A stretch of 64,000 nt of DNA from DASSJT01 sp963715025 (GCA_963715025.1 CAVQQQ010000008.1:62001-126000), one strand, 5' to 3'. Positions 43,666-53,352 are shown, counted from the first letter of the stretch. Made by a program: numbers and translations. The notes: generated from the sequence alone by a model not told the origin.

Positions 43666-45291
43666 GTGGTGGCGGGGCCCGTGCCAGGAGCTACCGAGAA
43701 CCCTGCCTTCACGGTGCAGGACCTCACTCCGGTACTGCTCGTCGGCGCCCTCGTGCTCGTCGTCGCGGTGGGCATGGTCCGGCTCTCGGTGCGCTCCGGC
43801 CTGCCCTCGCTGCTGCTCTACCTCGGCATCGGGATCGTGCTCGGCGAGTCGGGCCTGGGCATCCGGTTCGACTCCGAGGAGCTGACCCAGGTCCTCGGCT
43901 ACTCGGCGCTCGTGCTGATCCTCGCCGAGGGCGGGCTGACCACCTCGTGGCACTCGATCCGCGAGTCCGTGGCCCCGGCCGCGGTGCTGGCCACCGTGGG
44001 TGTGGTGGTGTCCGTCGGCGTCGTCGCGGTGGCCTGCGTGTACCTGCTCAACATGTCCTGGGACATCGCGCTGCTCCTCGGCGCCGTCCTGTCCTCGACG
44101 GACGCGGCGGCGGTGTTCTCGGTGCTGCGGCGGGTGCCCCTGCCGAAACGCATCACGGGCATGCTCGAGGCCGAGTCGGGCTTCAACGACGCTCCCGTCG
44201 TCATCCTCGTGACCGCCCTGGCGATCCAGGCCGCAGACCCGTCGCAGGCTGATCCCTGGTACGTCCTGGCCTGGCACGCCGCCCTCGAGCTGGCGGGCGG
44301 CGCCGCGATCGGGCTGGCGATCGGGTGGGCCGGCGGCCGGCTCATGCGGCGCGTGGCCTCCGGCTCCTCGGCGCTGTTCTCGCTCGGTATCGTCGGCATC
44401 GCGGTGCTCGCCTACGCGTCGGCCGCCGCCCTGCACACCTCGGGCTTCATCGCCTGCTACCTCGCGGCGCTCCTGCTGGGCAACATGCGGCTGCCGCACG
44501 GAGCAGCTGTGCACGGGTTCGCGGCGGCTCTGGGCTGGCTTGCGCAGATCGGCCTGTTTGTGCTTCTCGGGCTCCTGGCGTCGCCGAGCCAGCTCGGCGA
44601 CGAGGTCGTGAGGGCCGTGATCCTTGGGCTGGTCCTCCTGCTCGTCGCCCGCCCACTCTCCGTGCTCGTGTCGCTGACGCCATTCCGCACCGGCATACGG
44701 ACGCAGGCGTTCTTGTCATGGGCCGGCCTGCGGGGCGCGGTGCCCGTCGTGCTGGCCACTGTGCCGGTCACCGTCGGCACACCCGATGTCGAGTGGATCT
44801 TCGACCTGGTCTTCGTCCTGGTCGTCATCTTCACGCTGGTCCAGGCCCCGACGCTGCCCTGGGTCGCCCAAAGGCTGGGAGTCACCGAGGAAATCCAGTC
44901 GCTGGACCTCGCTGTGGAGGCAACGCCGCTGGCCGAGATGCGCGCCGACCTGCTGCAGGTGACGGTCGGCGACCACTCGCGGCTGCACGGCGTCGAGGTA
45001 TTCGAGCTGCGTCTGCCTGCGGGCGCCAATGTGACCATGGTCGTGCGCGACGGCCGCGGATTCGTGCCCGGCCCCAACACGGTGCTGAGGCGGGGCGACC
45101 AGCTGCTGGTCGTGACGACTGCCGAGACCCGCGAAACCGCTGAGGCGCGCCTGCGCGCGGTCAGCCAGGAGGGGCGCTTGGCGGGCTGGCCGGCCCACGA
45201 GCGACCGCCACGACTGGTCCGGGTGCGCAACATCGTCTGGTCCCCCGGCGGGCGCCGGGAAGCGCTCGGCGAGCTCCTGCGGCGGCGCTGA
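43666..45291 (+). CDS. CPA1-type K+/H+ or Na+/H+ antiporter with TrkA-C domain
   Basis: 541 aa, GTG start. About 12 membrane segments in residues 20-400: SGLPSLLLYLGIGIVLGESG, ALVLILAEGGLTTSWHSIRE, LLLGAVLSSTDAAAVFSVLR (the conserved S-T-D-x-A-A-V-F), EAESGFNDAPVVILVTALAI (E-S-G-x-N-D) and SWAGLRGAVPVVLATVPVTV. Residues about 430-505 form a TrkA-C regulatory domain (LLQVTVGDHSRLHGVEVFEL). Related to NhaP2/CvrA potassium-proton antiporters. Begins 34 bases from the divergent acylase gene. Confidence 0.9.
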   Translation: MVAGPVPGATENPAFTVQDLTPVLLVGALVLVVAVGMVRLSVRSGLPSLLLYLGIGIVLGESGLGIRFDSEELTQVLGYSALVLILAEGGLTTSWHSIRESVAPAAVLATVGVVVSVGVVAVACVYLLNMSWDIALLLGAVLSSTDAAAVFSVLRRVPLPKRITGMLEAESGFNDAPVVILVTALAIQAADPSQADPWYVLAWHAALELAGGAAIGLAIGWAGGRLMRRVASGSSALFSLGIVGIAVLAYASAAALHTSGFIACYLAALLLGNMRLPHGAAVHGFAAALGWLAQIGLFVLLGLLASPSQLGDEVVRAVILGLVLLLVARPLSVLVSLTPFRTGIRTQAFLSWAGLRGAVPVVLATVPVTVGTPDVEWIFDLVFVLVVIFTLVQAPTLPWVAQRLGVTEEIQSLDLAVEATPLAEMRADLLQVTVGDHSRLHGVEVFELRLPAGANVTMVVRDGRGFVPGPNTVLRRGDQLLVVTTAETRETAEARLRAVSQEGRLAGWPAHERPPRLVRVRNIVWSPGGRREALGELLRRR

Positions 45292-45461
45292 CGTCCTGGC
45301 GGTCCTCCTGGGGTATGCCAAGTGGCTGGGTGCTGCCGCTGGCGCACGTGGCAGGGTGCACCGGCCCTCGCCTCTCGCGGGAATAGCCTGCCCCTCCGGC
45401 GACCTATACTTCACAGCCAATGCGTTCCGCGGCGTCCGCCGCAGCCAGACTTGGAGGAACC

Positions 45462-45821
45462 GTGCCGACGTATGCCTACGCCTGCACCGACTGCGACCAC
45501 CGCTTCGACGCGGTCCAGTCCTTCGCCGACGACTCGCTCACGGTCTGTCCAGAGTGCGACGGCCGCCTGCGCAAGGTCTTCAACGCCGTCGGCGTCGTCT
45601 TCAAGGGCGGCGGGTTCTACCACACCGACTCCCGCAAGGAGAGCGCGCCGGCCTCGTCGGCCTCGTCTGAGTCCACGTCGTCCTCCGGGTCGTCCGAGTC
45701 CGCGAAAGGGTCGTCGGGCTCCGCGAACGGGTCGCCGTCGGAATCGTCGGGGGCCTCGTCATCCACAGCCTCCGCCCCCAGCCCGGCCCCAGCCGCCGCG
45801 TCGTCCACAGCCGCGAGCTGA
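45462..45821 (+). CDS. FmdB-family zinc-ribbon protein
   Basis: 119 aa from GTG 45462, with GGAGGA upstream. VPTYAYACTDCDHRFDAVQS is the FmdB start with the first Cys pair, CPECDGRLRKVFNAVGVVFK GGGFYHTD the second pair and the rest of the domain. The last 55 residues are a Ser/Ala/Gly repeat-like tail, longer than usual. FmdB-type proteins are proposed regulators; their role in actinobacteria is unknown. mtnP follows 39 bases on. Confidence 0.9.
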   Translation: MPTYAYACTDCDHRFDAVQSFADDSLTVCPECDGRLRKVFNAVGVVFKGGGFYHTDSRKESAPASSASSESTSSSGSSESAKGSSGSANGSPSESSGASSSTASAPSPAPAAASSTAAS

Positions 45822-45860
45822 CCGTCCAAGGCTCCGTGGTGTCTGCGTAGCCTTCAGAGC

Positions 45861-46712
45861 ATGACTGACGGCCCCCAAGCGACCAGCGGACCCCGCGCCG
45901 ACCTCGGCGTGATCGGCGGATCCGGGTTCTACGAGTTCCTCACCGATGCGGAGCACGTCTCGGTGTCAACGCCCTTCGGCGACCCCAGCGACGACCTTGT
46001 GGTCGGCGATCTCGAGGGTCGGCGGGTCGCGTTCATGGCTCGCCACGGCAAGGGCCACCGCTTCCAGCCCCACGAGGTCAACTACCGCGCCAACCTCTGG
46101 GCGCTTCGCTCGGTCGGTGTGCGCCAGGTCCTCTCGCCGTGTGCGGTCGGCTCGCTCAAGAGCGAGCTGGGGCCTGGCACCTTCGTGATCCCCGACCAGG
46201 TGGTCGACCGCACCTCGGGGCGCCCCCACACGGTGTATGCCGCGGAGGGAGAGGTCGTTCATGTGGGCTTCGCCGACCCCTTCTGCCCGCGTGGGCGGGC
46301 CGCCGTCACCGCCGCGGCCGAGGCTGCCGGAAAGCAGGTCGCGCCCGAGGGCACGCTGGTCGTGATCAACGGGCCGCGGTTCTCCTCCAAGGCTGAGTCG
46401 CAGTGGCACCAGGCCGCGGGGTGGTCGATCGTGGGCATGACGACGATGCCCGAGGCCGCCATCGCTCGGGAGCTGGCCATGTGCTTCACCACCGTCGCGA
46501 TGGTGACCGACTACGACGTCGGCGTCCACGGAGGTGCGGCCGTCACCCACGAGGAAGTGCTCAGGGTGTTCGCCCAGAACATCGACGGCGTCAAGTCGGT
46601 CCTGCGCACGGCGATCGGCCAGATGCCGGAGCCGGAGCCCGACGCATCGGCCACCTGTGCCTGCCGGCGGTCCCTGGACGGCATACAGCTGCCGTTTGCC
46701 CTGCCAGGCTGA
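45861..46712 (+). CDS. mtnP: S-methyl-5'-thioadenosine phosphorylase
   Basis: 283 aa. Splits methylthioadenosine with phosphate to adenine and methylthioribose-1-phosphate in methionine salvage. ADLGVIGGSGFYEFL starts the PNP/MTAP fold; ARHGKGHRFQPHEVNYRANL WAL, then PDQVVDRTSGRPHTVY and GPRFSSKAESQWHQAAGWSI VGMTTMPEAAIARELAMCF (active site and the MTAP-type M-T-x-x-P-E) and VTDYDVGVH complete the pattern. Substrate specificity (MTA versus 6-oxopurines) is by similarity. Confidence 0.92.
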   Translation: MTDGPQATSGPRADLGVIGGSGFYEFLTDAEHVSVSTPFGDPSDDLVVGDLEGRRVAFMARHGKGHRFQPHEVNYRANLWALRSVGVRQVLSPCAVGSLKSELGPGTFVIPDQVVDRTSGRPHTVYAAEGEVVHVGFADPFCPRGRAAVTAAAEAAGKQVAPEGTLVVINGPRFSSKAESQWHQAAGWSIVGMTTMPEAAIARELAMCFTTVAMVTDYDVGVHGGAAVTHEEVLRVFAQNIDGVKSVLRTAIGQMPEPEPDASATCACRRSLDGIQLPFALPG

Positions 46713-46787
46713 GGCCGGTGACCGGGGGTGGAAGCGCGGGCGACGCCGAGCGGCCGGGCGTGGGCAGGTTCGGCATGGGGGGCGGCA

Positions 46788-47432
46788 ATGTTCGGCCCGG
46801 GCCGACGGGCAGCGTGGCGGCGATATGCGCTCCGGCGCGGGCTCGCCGCAGTGTGTGCAGGTCTGGCCGTCATCGGCGGGCTGGAGGCCATGCGGACCCA
46901 GACGGCCCCGCAGACCACACCAGTAGTCGTGGCGCGAACGACCCTCGCGGCGGGCCAGCAGATCGCGTCCGGCGACGTCGAGGTGCGGCATTGGCCGGTG
47001 TCGCTGCTCCCCCAGGGCGTGGTGGGCCAGCCGAGCACCGTCGTCGGGCGCGTGCTTGCGGCACCGGTGGCAGCGGGCGAGGCGCTGACCGCTGGCCGAT
47101 GGGTCGGTCCTGGGCTGCTCGCCGGGCAGCCACCCGGTCTGGTAGCCGCTGTCGTTCCCCTGATCGACGGTGCCGCCGGCCTGCTGGCGCGCCCCGGTGC
47201 GCGGGTCGACGTTGTGGCGTCGTCGGGCGAGGTCGTGGCCCGTGACGCGGTGGTGCTGGCCGTCCCCGAGGCCGCCGCCCAGTCGCCAGGCGGGTGGGGG
47301 CTGGCCGAGGGAACGCCGGACAGCGTGGTGGTGGCGGTTGAGGCCGAGATTGCGCCGGTGCTGGCGCGCGGGGGCGGTGACAGCGCCGCAGGCAGCGGCT
47401 CAGGGTTCGCGCTGGTCCTGCATCCGCAGTAG
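46788..47432 (+). CDS. SAF-domain (CpaB/RcpC-like) protein
   Basis: 214 residues from ATG 46788, chosen for the G-rich site before it; the frame is open to 46728. One membrane segment (RRGLAAVCAGLAVIGGLEAM), then a SAF domain: TPVVVARTTLAAGQQIASGD VEVRHWPVSLLPQGVVGQPS TVVGRVLAAPVAAGEALTAG. This resembles CpaB/RcpC, used in tight-adherence (Flp) pilus assembly, but no tad genes are near; in actinobacteria such orphan SAF proteins often sit between mtnP/fmdB and mscL. Function unproven. Confidence 0.8.
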   Translation: MFGPGRRAAWRRYALRRGLAAVCAGLAVIGGLEAMRTQTAPQTTPVVVARTTLAAGQQIASGDVEVRHWPVSLLPQGVVGQPSTVVGRVLAAPVAAGEALTAGRWVGPGLLAGQPPGLVAAVVPLIDGAAGLLARPGARVDVVASSGEVVARDAVVLAVPEAAAQSPGGWGLAEGTPDSVVVAVEAEIAPVLARGGGDSAAGSGSGFALVLHPQ

Positions 47433-47574
47433 GTTCCGCACGGATGACGACATCGCGCATGTCTGTGGTGCTGGAGTGTCCGGCCGCCGGGGATACGGAC
47501 GTGGTTCAAGCGCTGGCGTTGTCCGTCGTCCGGTAAAGCCACCTCCGGAAAACCATCTGAAAGGACAGCGGTCC

Positions 47575-47934
47575 ATGAAGGGTTTCAGAGACTTCGTGAT
47601 GCGCGGCAACCTCGTCGAGCTTGCCGTCGCGTTCATCATCGCCACCGCGTTCGCCGACGTCGTGAAGACATTCACCGCGATGATCCTCGCGCTGATCGGC
47701 AAGGCCGGGGGCAACCCGAACTTCAACACCTGGAGGCCGGGCGACATCCCCGTGGGCCTCTTCCTGACTGCGTTGGTGGCCTTCATCATCCTCGCGTTCA
47801 TCGTGTACTTCTTCATCGTGAAGCCGTACGAAGCTGCGAGGGCCCGCTTCGGCGGTCCTGCCGAAGAGGTCGGGCCTGACGAGGTCGCGCTCCTGACCGA
47901 GATCCGCGACGAACTGCGGGCACGCCGCCTCTGA
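47575..47934 (+). CDS. mscL: Large-conductance mechanosensitive channel
   Basis: 119 aa. MKGFRDFVMRGNLVELAVAF then IIATAFADVVKTFTAMILAL is the MscL N-terminal helix and first transmembrane segment (pore), followed by a short periplasmic loop and FLTALVAFIILAFIVYFFIV, the second segment, and an acidic cytoplasmic helix EVGPDEVALLTEIRDELR. It opens under membrane tension to release solutes in hypo-osmotic shock. AAAGGA lies upstream of the ATG. Confidence 0.95.
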   Translation: MKGFRDFVMRGNLVELAVAFIIATAFADVVKTFTAMILALIGKAGGNPNFNTWRPGDIPVGLFLTALVAFIILAFIVYFFIVKPYEAARARFGGPAEEVGPDEVALLTEIRDELRARRL

Positions 47935-47945
47935 TGTCCAGCCGT

Positions 47946-47978
47946 GTCGCTGTCTCACCCAAATGAAGAGATAGCGAC
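47946..47978. terminator. Terminator between convergent genes
   Basis: GTCGCTGTCTC pairs with GAGATAGCGAC (11 bp, one G-T pair) around an 11-base loop, 12 bases after mscL and 20 before the end of the helicase gene on the other strand. Probably works in both directions. Confidence 0.75.
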
Positions 47979-47997
47979 GCGGGCGCGCTCGGCACGC

Positions 47998-50900
47998 TTA
48001 GTCCCAGTGGGGCGGACGCTGCTCCTGCAGCCACCGGTCATGGGCCGACTCGTCGCCGGGCTCGCCCCAGAAGGCGTCAGTGTCGTCGCGCGTCTGGTCC
48101 GGGCCGCGCTTGCGGCGTCCGCGGAACCGGCCCTTCTTGGCTTCGGACGATGGGGGGGCCGGGGCTGCGGCAGAGCCCTCCGCGCCCGCACCACTCGGTT
48201 GCTCCGGCGCCTCGCCGGATTCGGCTGCCGCGGCCTGGGGCGACCCGGACTCGGTTGCCCCGGCCTGAGACACACCAGTTTCGGTTGACTCGGCTGCCTG
48301 GTCGTCGCCACGCGCCATCGTTGCCTCCTCACCTTCGCGACCCGGCTTCCGGGGCGGCGGCGCCGCCCGGACGGTGCCGTTCGCGGCGGCGAACCCGTTC
48401 GGACGGGACCGGTTGGCTGCCTGGAGGACCCGTGCGACATCGCGCGCCGGATCGCGGAACAGGTCCGTCGTCCACACTCGCAAGTGCTCCCAGCCGAGCC
48501 GCTCGAGCTGTTCCACGCGAAGGCGGTCACGGTCGCGCGTGCTCCGCATGTCGGCATACGCCTGCCCATCGGTCTCAACGGCGACCAGCACTCGGCCGCG
48601 GCGGTTCGCATCCTCGACCGCGAGGTCGATGGGGTGCCCTGAATGGCCGTAGCGCTCGTGGACGGTGAGCCCGGCGTTGCGCAGCCGCCGGGCGAACTCG
48701 CCGATGAGCGCGCTGTCCGCCGCACCCCAGGGGCCCGCTGCACCCGAGCCGGCCTCGGCGCGGGGCACGCCGGTCGACGAGCCGAGCGAGTCGGCCGCCG
48801 GACGCGCGCCACCGGACGCGGCACACGCCAGGAAGTCCCGCAGCATGGTCGCGCCGCGCGCCTTCAGGCGGGCCGGGTCGAGGTCATCGGCAGCCAGCGC
48901 TGAGACCACCGTCATTCGCTTCCGGGCCCGGGTGATCGCGACGTTGAGTCGCCGCTCGCCGCCCTCCAGGTTGAGCGGGCCGAAGCGATGGAGCACCCGG
49001 CCATGGGGGGTCTTGCCGTACCCGATCGAGAGAATGATCGCGTCGCGCTCGTCGCCCTGGACCCGCTCGAGGTTCTTGACGAAGAACCGCTCGCGGTTGT
49101 CCTCGGCGAAGAACTCGCCGACACCCTCGACACCCTCGGCTGACGAGAGCGCCCGGCGCAGGGCCTCCTCGAGGCGGATCGCATGCTTGATGCCCAGCGC
49201 GATGACGCCGAGCGACTCCCGCGGTCGGGTCCGGGCGTGCTCGAGCACCAGCGCCACGACCCGGTCGACCTCGGCTGTCGTCGACTCCACGCCCTCCTGG
49301 CCGGGATCGGGCATGCCGTGCCCCTTAACCGGCACCAGGGTCACGACCGGATCGACGCCGGTTCCGGGGAATGTGACGAGGCTGCCTTCGTAGATCTGCT
49401 GGTTGGCGAAGGCCACGAGGCGCTCGTCGTGCGAGCGGTAGTGCCACGTGAGCCGGCGGGTGGGCAACGTTGCGGCAAGCACGTCGAGCACCGACTCGAA
49501 GCCCTCGGCCAGCGAGTCGGGGTCGTCCTGGTAGTTGGCGAGATCCTCGATCGCCGAGGTGAAGAACGTCGTAGGAGGCAACTGCCGTTCGTCCCCTGCG
49601 ACCACCACCTGCCGGGCCCGCGAGATCGCCGAGATGGCCTGCGCCGGAGGGATCTGCGACGCCTCGTCGAAGATCACCACGTCGAACCACCGCCCCGGCG
49701 GCAGCACCGACGCTACGACCAGCGGGCTCATCACCCAGGCGGGCTTGATCGCCGTCAGCGTGTCTCCGGCCACGGGCAGCAGGTCGCGCAGCGCGCGATG
49801 CCGGCGGGACTTCCCGGCTTCGGCGCGCACCAGCGACTCCTGCTGCGGGTAGTCGACCAGGGTCTGCCGCAGCCGGTCACTCGCGTCCGCCCGCACCCGT
49901 GCCGCCCCGGCGGCGATGTGGGCGCGATCGGCGGCGATGTACTCGCGAGCGACCGTCCGCAGGTGGTCCCCCTGATGTGCCCCGTATGCCGGGTCGCGGA
50001 CGGCCAGCTCACCGGCCACCGAGCGCCACCAGACGAAGTCGACCTCGGTCGGCACGTCCTGTGGATCCACTCCGCGGGTGGCCAAGTCGTCGACGAGAGC
50101 GCCCAGGCCAGCAGCCCGGAGGGCGTCGAGCGTGCCGATGACTCTGGGGATGACGCTGAGCCGCTCGGGATGGGCGGCGAGGGAGGCCAGCCGCTTGCGG
50201 AGGTCGGCGATGTCGGCCCGGACGAGGTCGTCACCCTCCTGAGTCGAAGCAAGCCGGTCGCCCAGCCATGCGAGGTCCTCGGCGAGGTCGGCGTAGGCGG
50301 ACTGCGCTCGGTCGAGGTCAGCAGGGATCTCGGGGCGGCCGCCCGCGCCCGCCATCTCGCGCCATGCGGTGCGCTGCTCCTGCGCCTCGACCAGGGCCGC
50401 GTGCAGGCTTGCCGGACGCGGGCCGGGGCGCAGCATCGAGCGGGCCTGCCGCCGGAGCAGCAGGCGGTCCCACCAGCCGAGGTCGCTGCCGACCTGGCGC
50501 CGGTGCTCCCGGGTGCCCGTTGCGTCGACCAGGTCGCCGAGGGGCAGGTCGAAGATGATCGGCTTGAACACCTCGAGGGTGTCGCGCACTTTGCCCACCG
50601 TGCGCAGCACGTCGCCCCAGTCGACCACCCGAGTGGCCTGCGGCAGGCGGACGTCGGAGAAGACCTGGGCCAGCGACTTCTCGACCCGGTCGAGCCCGTC
50701 ACCGGCCAGACGGTTGACGATGCCGCCGGCCCGTACCGCCTCGTCGGCAGTCTCGATCCGCGCGCCATACCACGGGTCCTCGGGGTCGTCCATCGACCAG
50801 GCCCCCAGTGCCGCGGCCTCTGACAAGGAGGAGCCCAGCTCGGCCGCGCGCTCGCGGTCGATCTCGGCCAGCTCCTCCGACGGGATCAGCACGTGGGAGC

Positions 50901-52236
50901 GCGGCGGGTGGGGCCGGGAGGCCAGCTCGGAGATCGCCTCCTGGACCTGGTGCGCGCTGACGCCCCACGGTTTGCGCAGGTCATGCAGGGCATGGGCATG
51001 CTGGACCAGCCGGTTGCGCCGCTGCCGCAGCACGCTGTCAAGGGCAGCCGTGTCGGCGTCGGCTACGGCGGCATCCCCGTCGAGCACCCGCCCGAACTCC
51101 TGCGCCACCCTCCGCCGGTTGCTCGCCCCGTCATAGGCGTCGAGCACCAGGTCGGACAGCCCCACCCGCTGGAGCCGGCTGAGCACCGCGTCGATGGCTG
51201 CCCGCTTCTCCGCGACGAACAGCACCCGACGGCCCTCGCCCACGAGCGAGGCGATGAGGTTGGCAATGGTCTGCGACTTTCCGGTGCCGGGCGGCCCCTT
51301 GATCACCAGGTGCGCGCCCGCGCGGACCGCGTCGATCGCGGCCTGCTGCGAGGAGTCGGCGTCCAGCACCAGGTGTTCGCGGCCCGGGTCGGCGTCCGCC
51401 TCCGGATCCGGCAGGCTCCGGCGGACGGATCGCAGCGCATCGGGGTCTCCCGCGAGCGCGGCGATGACGTCGTGGTTGGCGAGCTCGAGGCCTTGGGCCC
51501 CCAGATCGGCGACCATCGGCAGCTTGGCGTAGGAGAAGGTCCCGAGGACGAGACGGGGTACCACCTCGAAGTCTGGGACCTTCGCGCAGGCCGCCGCCAG
51601 TGCGGCATACACCGGTTGCGCGCCGAAGCCACTGGTGTCGGTGGCCAGCTCTTCGAGCCCGTCGGTATCGATGTCGATCCCCTGCTCAGAGCGCAGGTAG
51701 TGCTCGAGCACCGGGTTGAACTGGACGTCCTGTCCGAGGTCGAGGATGAAGTCCTCCTGCGCAGCACCGGTCGCCCGGAGGGCGCAGGCGCGGAGCATCA
51801 CGGGCGCCGCGGGCGGTCGGGACGCGCCCCGGACCGTCCAGGTGGCCATCCCGGTGGCGAGGAAGCAGGTGGCGATGCCACGCTCCTCCTGGAGTTCGCG
51901 GGCCTTGGCGGCGATGGCGCGAGCCCGCTTGCGGGCGTCGTCCAGGGTGGCGGGGTCGCGGATCAGGTCAGACAGGCGGGTCTCTCGCCCTGCGAGCAGG
52001 CCGGCGACTCCGGTGGGGTGGGAGTGAGCGAGGTCGAGGGTGCCGACCGGCAGGTCGCGGTACCAGAGCAGGGAGTTGCGACCCCCGAGGTCGACGAGGT
52101 GCCGCTGCCAGGCCTTGATGGCGGCGGCCACCCGCTCGGAGCGTGGGTCGATGTCGCGAACATCCGAGTCGTCCGGCGCCCGGGCGACAGGCGCCTGAGC
52201 GTGGGGGTCCAGCGGGCTCGGGCTGCTCTGGCTCAC
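47998..52236 (-). CDS. DUF4011 superfamily-1 helicase with C-terminal nuclease-like domain
   Basis: 1412 aa, GTG start, one frame. The N-terminus (about 35-290) is DUF4011: AAIKAWQRHLVDLGGRNSLL and on. A COG1112-type helicase follows: Walker A GPPGTGKSQTIANLIASLVG near residue 313, VVIFDEASQIPPAQAISAIS (motif II, DEAS) near 853, TWHYRSHDERLVAFANQQIY and GGERRLNVAITRARKRMTVV (motifs V/VI) near 1090. Around 1200-1260, HSGHPIDLAVEDANRRGRVL VAVETDGQAYADM and RDRDRLRVEQLERLGWEHLR VW match the Vsr-like DUF559/MTES_1575 endonuclease fold (E-x-D/x-x-D). The last ~120 residues are Pro/Ala/Glu-rich. Relatives are found in antiviral defence loci, but none of the usual partners is here. Confidence 0.85.
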   Translation of the reverse strand: MSQSSPSPLDPHAQAPVARAPDDSDVRDIDPRSERVAAAIKAWQRHLVDLGGRNSLLWYRDLPVGTLDLAHSHPTGVAGLLAGRETRLSDLIRDPATLDDARKRARAIAAKARELQEERGIATCFLATGMATWTVRGASRPPAAPVMLRACALRATGAAQEDFILDLGQDVQFNPVLEHYLRSEQGIDIDTDGLEELATDTSGFGAQPVYAALAAACAKVPDFEVVPRLVLGTFSYAKLPMVADLGAQGLELANHDVIAALAGDPDALRSVRRSLPDPEADADPGREHLVLDADSSQQAAIDAVRAGAHLVIKGPPGTGKSQTIANLIASLVGEGRRVLFVAEKRAAIDAVLSRLQRVGLSDLVLDAYDGASNRRRVAQEFGRVLDGDAAVADADTAALDSVLRQRRNRLVQHAHALHDLRKPWGVSAHQVQEAISELASRPHPPRSHVLIPSEELAEIDRERAAELGSSLSEAAALGAWSMDDPEDPWYGARIETADEAVRAGGIVNRLAGDGLDRVEKSLAQVFSDVRLPQATRVVDWGDVLRTVGKVRDTLEVFKPIIFDLPLGDLVDATGTREHRRQVGSDLGWWDRLLLRRQARSMLRPGPRPASLHAALVEAQEQRTAWREMAGAGGRPEIPADLDRAQSAYADLAEDLAWLGDRLASTQEGDDLVRADIADLRKRLASLAAHPERLSVIPRVIGTLDALRAAGLGALVDDLATRGVDPQDVPTEVDFVWWRSVAGELAVRDPAYGAHQGDHLRTVAREYIAADRAHIAAGAARVRADASDRLRQTLVDYPQQESLVRAEAGKSRRHRALRDLLPVAGDTLTAIKPAWVMSPLVVASVLPPGRWFDVVIFDEASQIPPAQAISAISRARQVVVAGDERQLPPTTFFTSAIEDLANYQDDPDSLAEGFESVLDVLAATLPTRRLTWHYRSHDERLVAFANQQIYEGSLVTFPGTGVDPVVTLVPVKGHGMPDPGQEGVESTTAEVDRVVALVLEHARTRPRESLGVIALGIKHAIRLEEALRRALSSAEGVEGVGEFFAEDNRERFFVKNLERVQGDERDAIILSIGYGKTPHGRVLHRFGPLNLEGGERRLNVAITRARKRMTVVSALAADDLDPARLKARGATMLRDFLACAASGGARPAADSLGSSTGVPRAEAGSGAAGPWGAADSALIGEFARRLRNAGLTVHERYGHSGHPIDLAVEDANRRGRVLVAVETDGQAYADMRSTRDRDRLRVEQLERLGWEHLRVWTTDLFRDPARDVARVLQAANRSRPNGFAAANGTVRAAPPPRKPGREGEEATMARGDDQAAESTETGVSQAGATESGSPQAAAAESGEAPEQPSGAGAEGSAAAPAPPSSEAKKGRFRGRRKRGPDQTRDDTDAFWGEPGDESAHDRWLQEQRPPHWD

Positions 52237-52376
52237 CGTTGCAGGCTAGCCAATACGGCTCCCATGGGTGAGGCGGCGCGTCGAGGCACGGCCGCTGCCC
52301 TTTATCGGGTGACCCGATCAAGGTGCCGTGGACGCGACGTGGGTTCTCCGGCGAGTAGCCCTTTGTCGGGTCAGGC

Positions 52377-53132
52377 CTACGGCAGCAGGGAGATCTTGGT
52401 CCAGATCTTGCGCGACATCCCGGTAGTGAGGGTCTCGATCGTGCTGACTGTGTCGAGGACGACCGGGTCGGTGTTCTCTTCAGCGCACAGGGCCGCTGCC
52501 TTGCCGACCAGGGAGAGCATCTCGGAGCAGTAGTCAAGGTAGCTCTCCAGCTCAGAGGCAGTGAGGTGGATGCCCGGGGAGACGTCGGTCGGCGCGTAGG
52601 TCGGCTTGACGCGCTCGGGGTCCTTGGTCAGCTGGTGCATGTCGATGACGTGGGCGAGTGAACGCAGCCGGTGAAGCAGCGCGAGGAGGACGGCTCGCTC
52701 ATGGCGGGTGGGCAGGGTGACCAGGAAGAACACTGCGAACCCGGCGAAGACCAGGTCACTGATCGTGCTCTCGACCAGCGGCAGCCACTCGAAGGCGCGC
52801 ATCTCGCCGCCGGAGGTGAACGCGTCGCGTACCGCCAGCACCAGCGCGAGAAGGGTGATCGCGACCACCAGGGCGATGCCGGCATTGGCAGTGCTGCGCA
52901 GGATCCGCTTGCGGCGGCGGGTGATCGCGGCGCTCTCCTCGACCCGGTCGACGAGATGTGCCAGTTCGAGGGCGACGTCGCCGAGGTGCCGAGTAGGAAA
53001 CCGGGTGGCGATTCGCAGGTGGAGGCGCTCGACAGTCTTCCGGACGGCCCGGGGCTCGAGTCGCTGGTACCTGCCCTTTCCGGCCGGAGCCGCCGCGCTC
53101 GCGGTCCCACCATCCTTCACTGCGATCGCCAT
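52377..53132 (-). CDS. Hypothetical two-segment membrane protein
   Basis: 251 aa from ATG 53132 (GTG 53138 also possible). Membrane segments at about residues 88-106 (NAGIALVVAITLLALVLAV) and 123-142 (STISDLVFAGFAVFFLVTLP) connect an N-terminal basic/helical part (VERLHLRIATRFPTRHLGDV) and a C-terminal helical cytoplasmic part (SELESYLDYCSEMLSLVGKA). No family recognised. Same strand as the helicase, 140 bases upstream of it, so possibly linked to it; no direct evidence. Confidence 0.7.
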   Translation of the reverse strand: MAIAVKDGGTASAAAPAGKGRYQRLEPRAVRKTVERLHLRIATRFPTRHLGDVALELAHLVDRVEESAAITRRRKRILRSTANAGIALVVAITLLALVLAVRDAFTSGGEMRAFEWLPLVESTISDLVFAGFAVFFLVTLPTRHERAVLLALLHRLRSLAHVIDMHQLTKDPERVKPTYAPTDVSPGIHLTASELESYLDYCSEMLSLVGKAAALCAEENTDPVVLDTVSTIETLTTGMSRKIWTKISLLP

Positions 53133-53352
53133 GCGCACAGACTAGGGACGGAAGGGGGCCAGCGCTGCCCCCTGCAAAGCGCCGGCCCCACTGTGGTGCA
53201 GTGCCGCCCCCTCGCGCGGCGCTGTCCCCGCCAGCTCACTCGCTGGCTTCCACCCGTCAAGAGCGGGCCGGGCGCGTGCTGATACAGACCGGACTGAGAA
53301 TTCTCGAATTATTCGTGGCAGCTTCCCGAGTACGGGCGGTGATGCGGCGCGG

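Noticed and set aside
46788..47432. Tad/Flp pilus locus
   Set aside because: Only a lone SAF-domain protein is present; no TadA, TadB/C, pilin or prepilin peptidase gene is near.
49183..52533. Two 546-codon forward frames opposite the helicase gene
   Set aside because: No recognisable domains; the reverse strand carries ordered helicase motifs through the same region.
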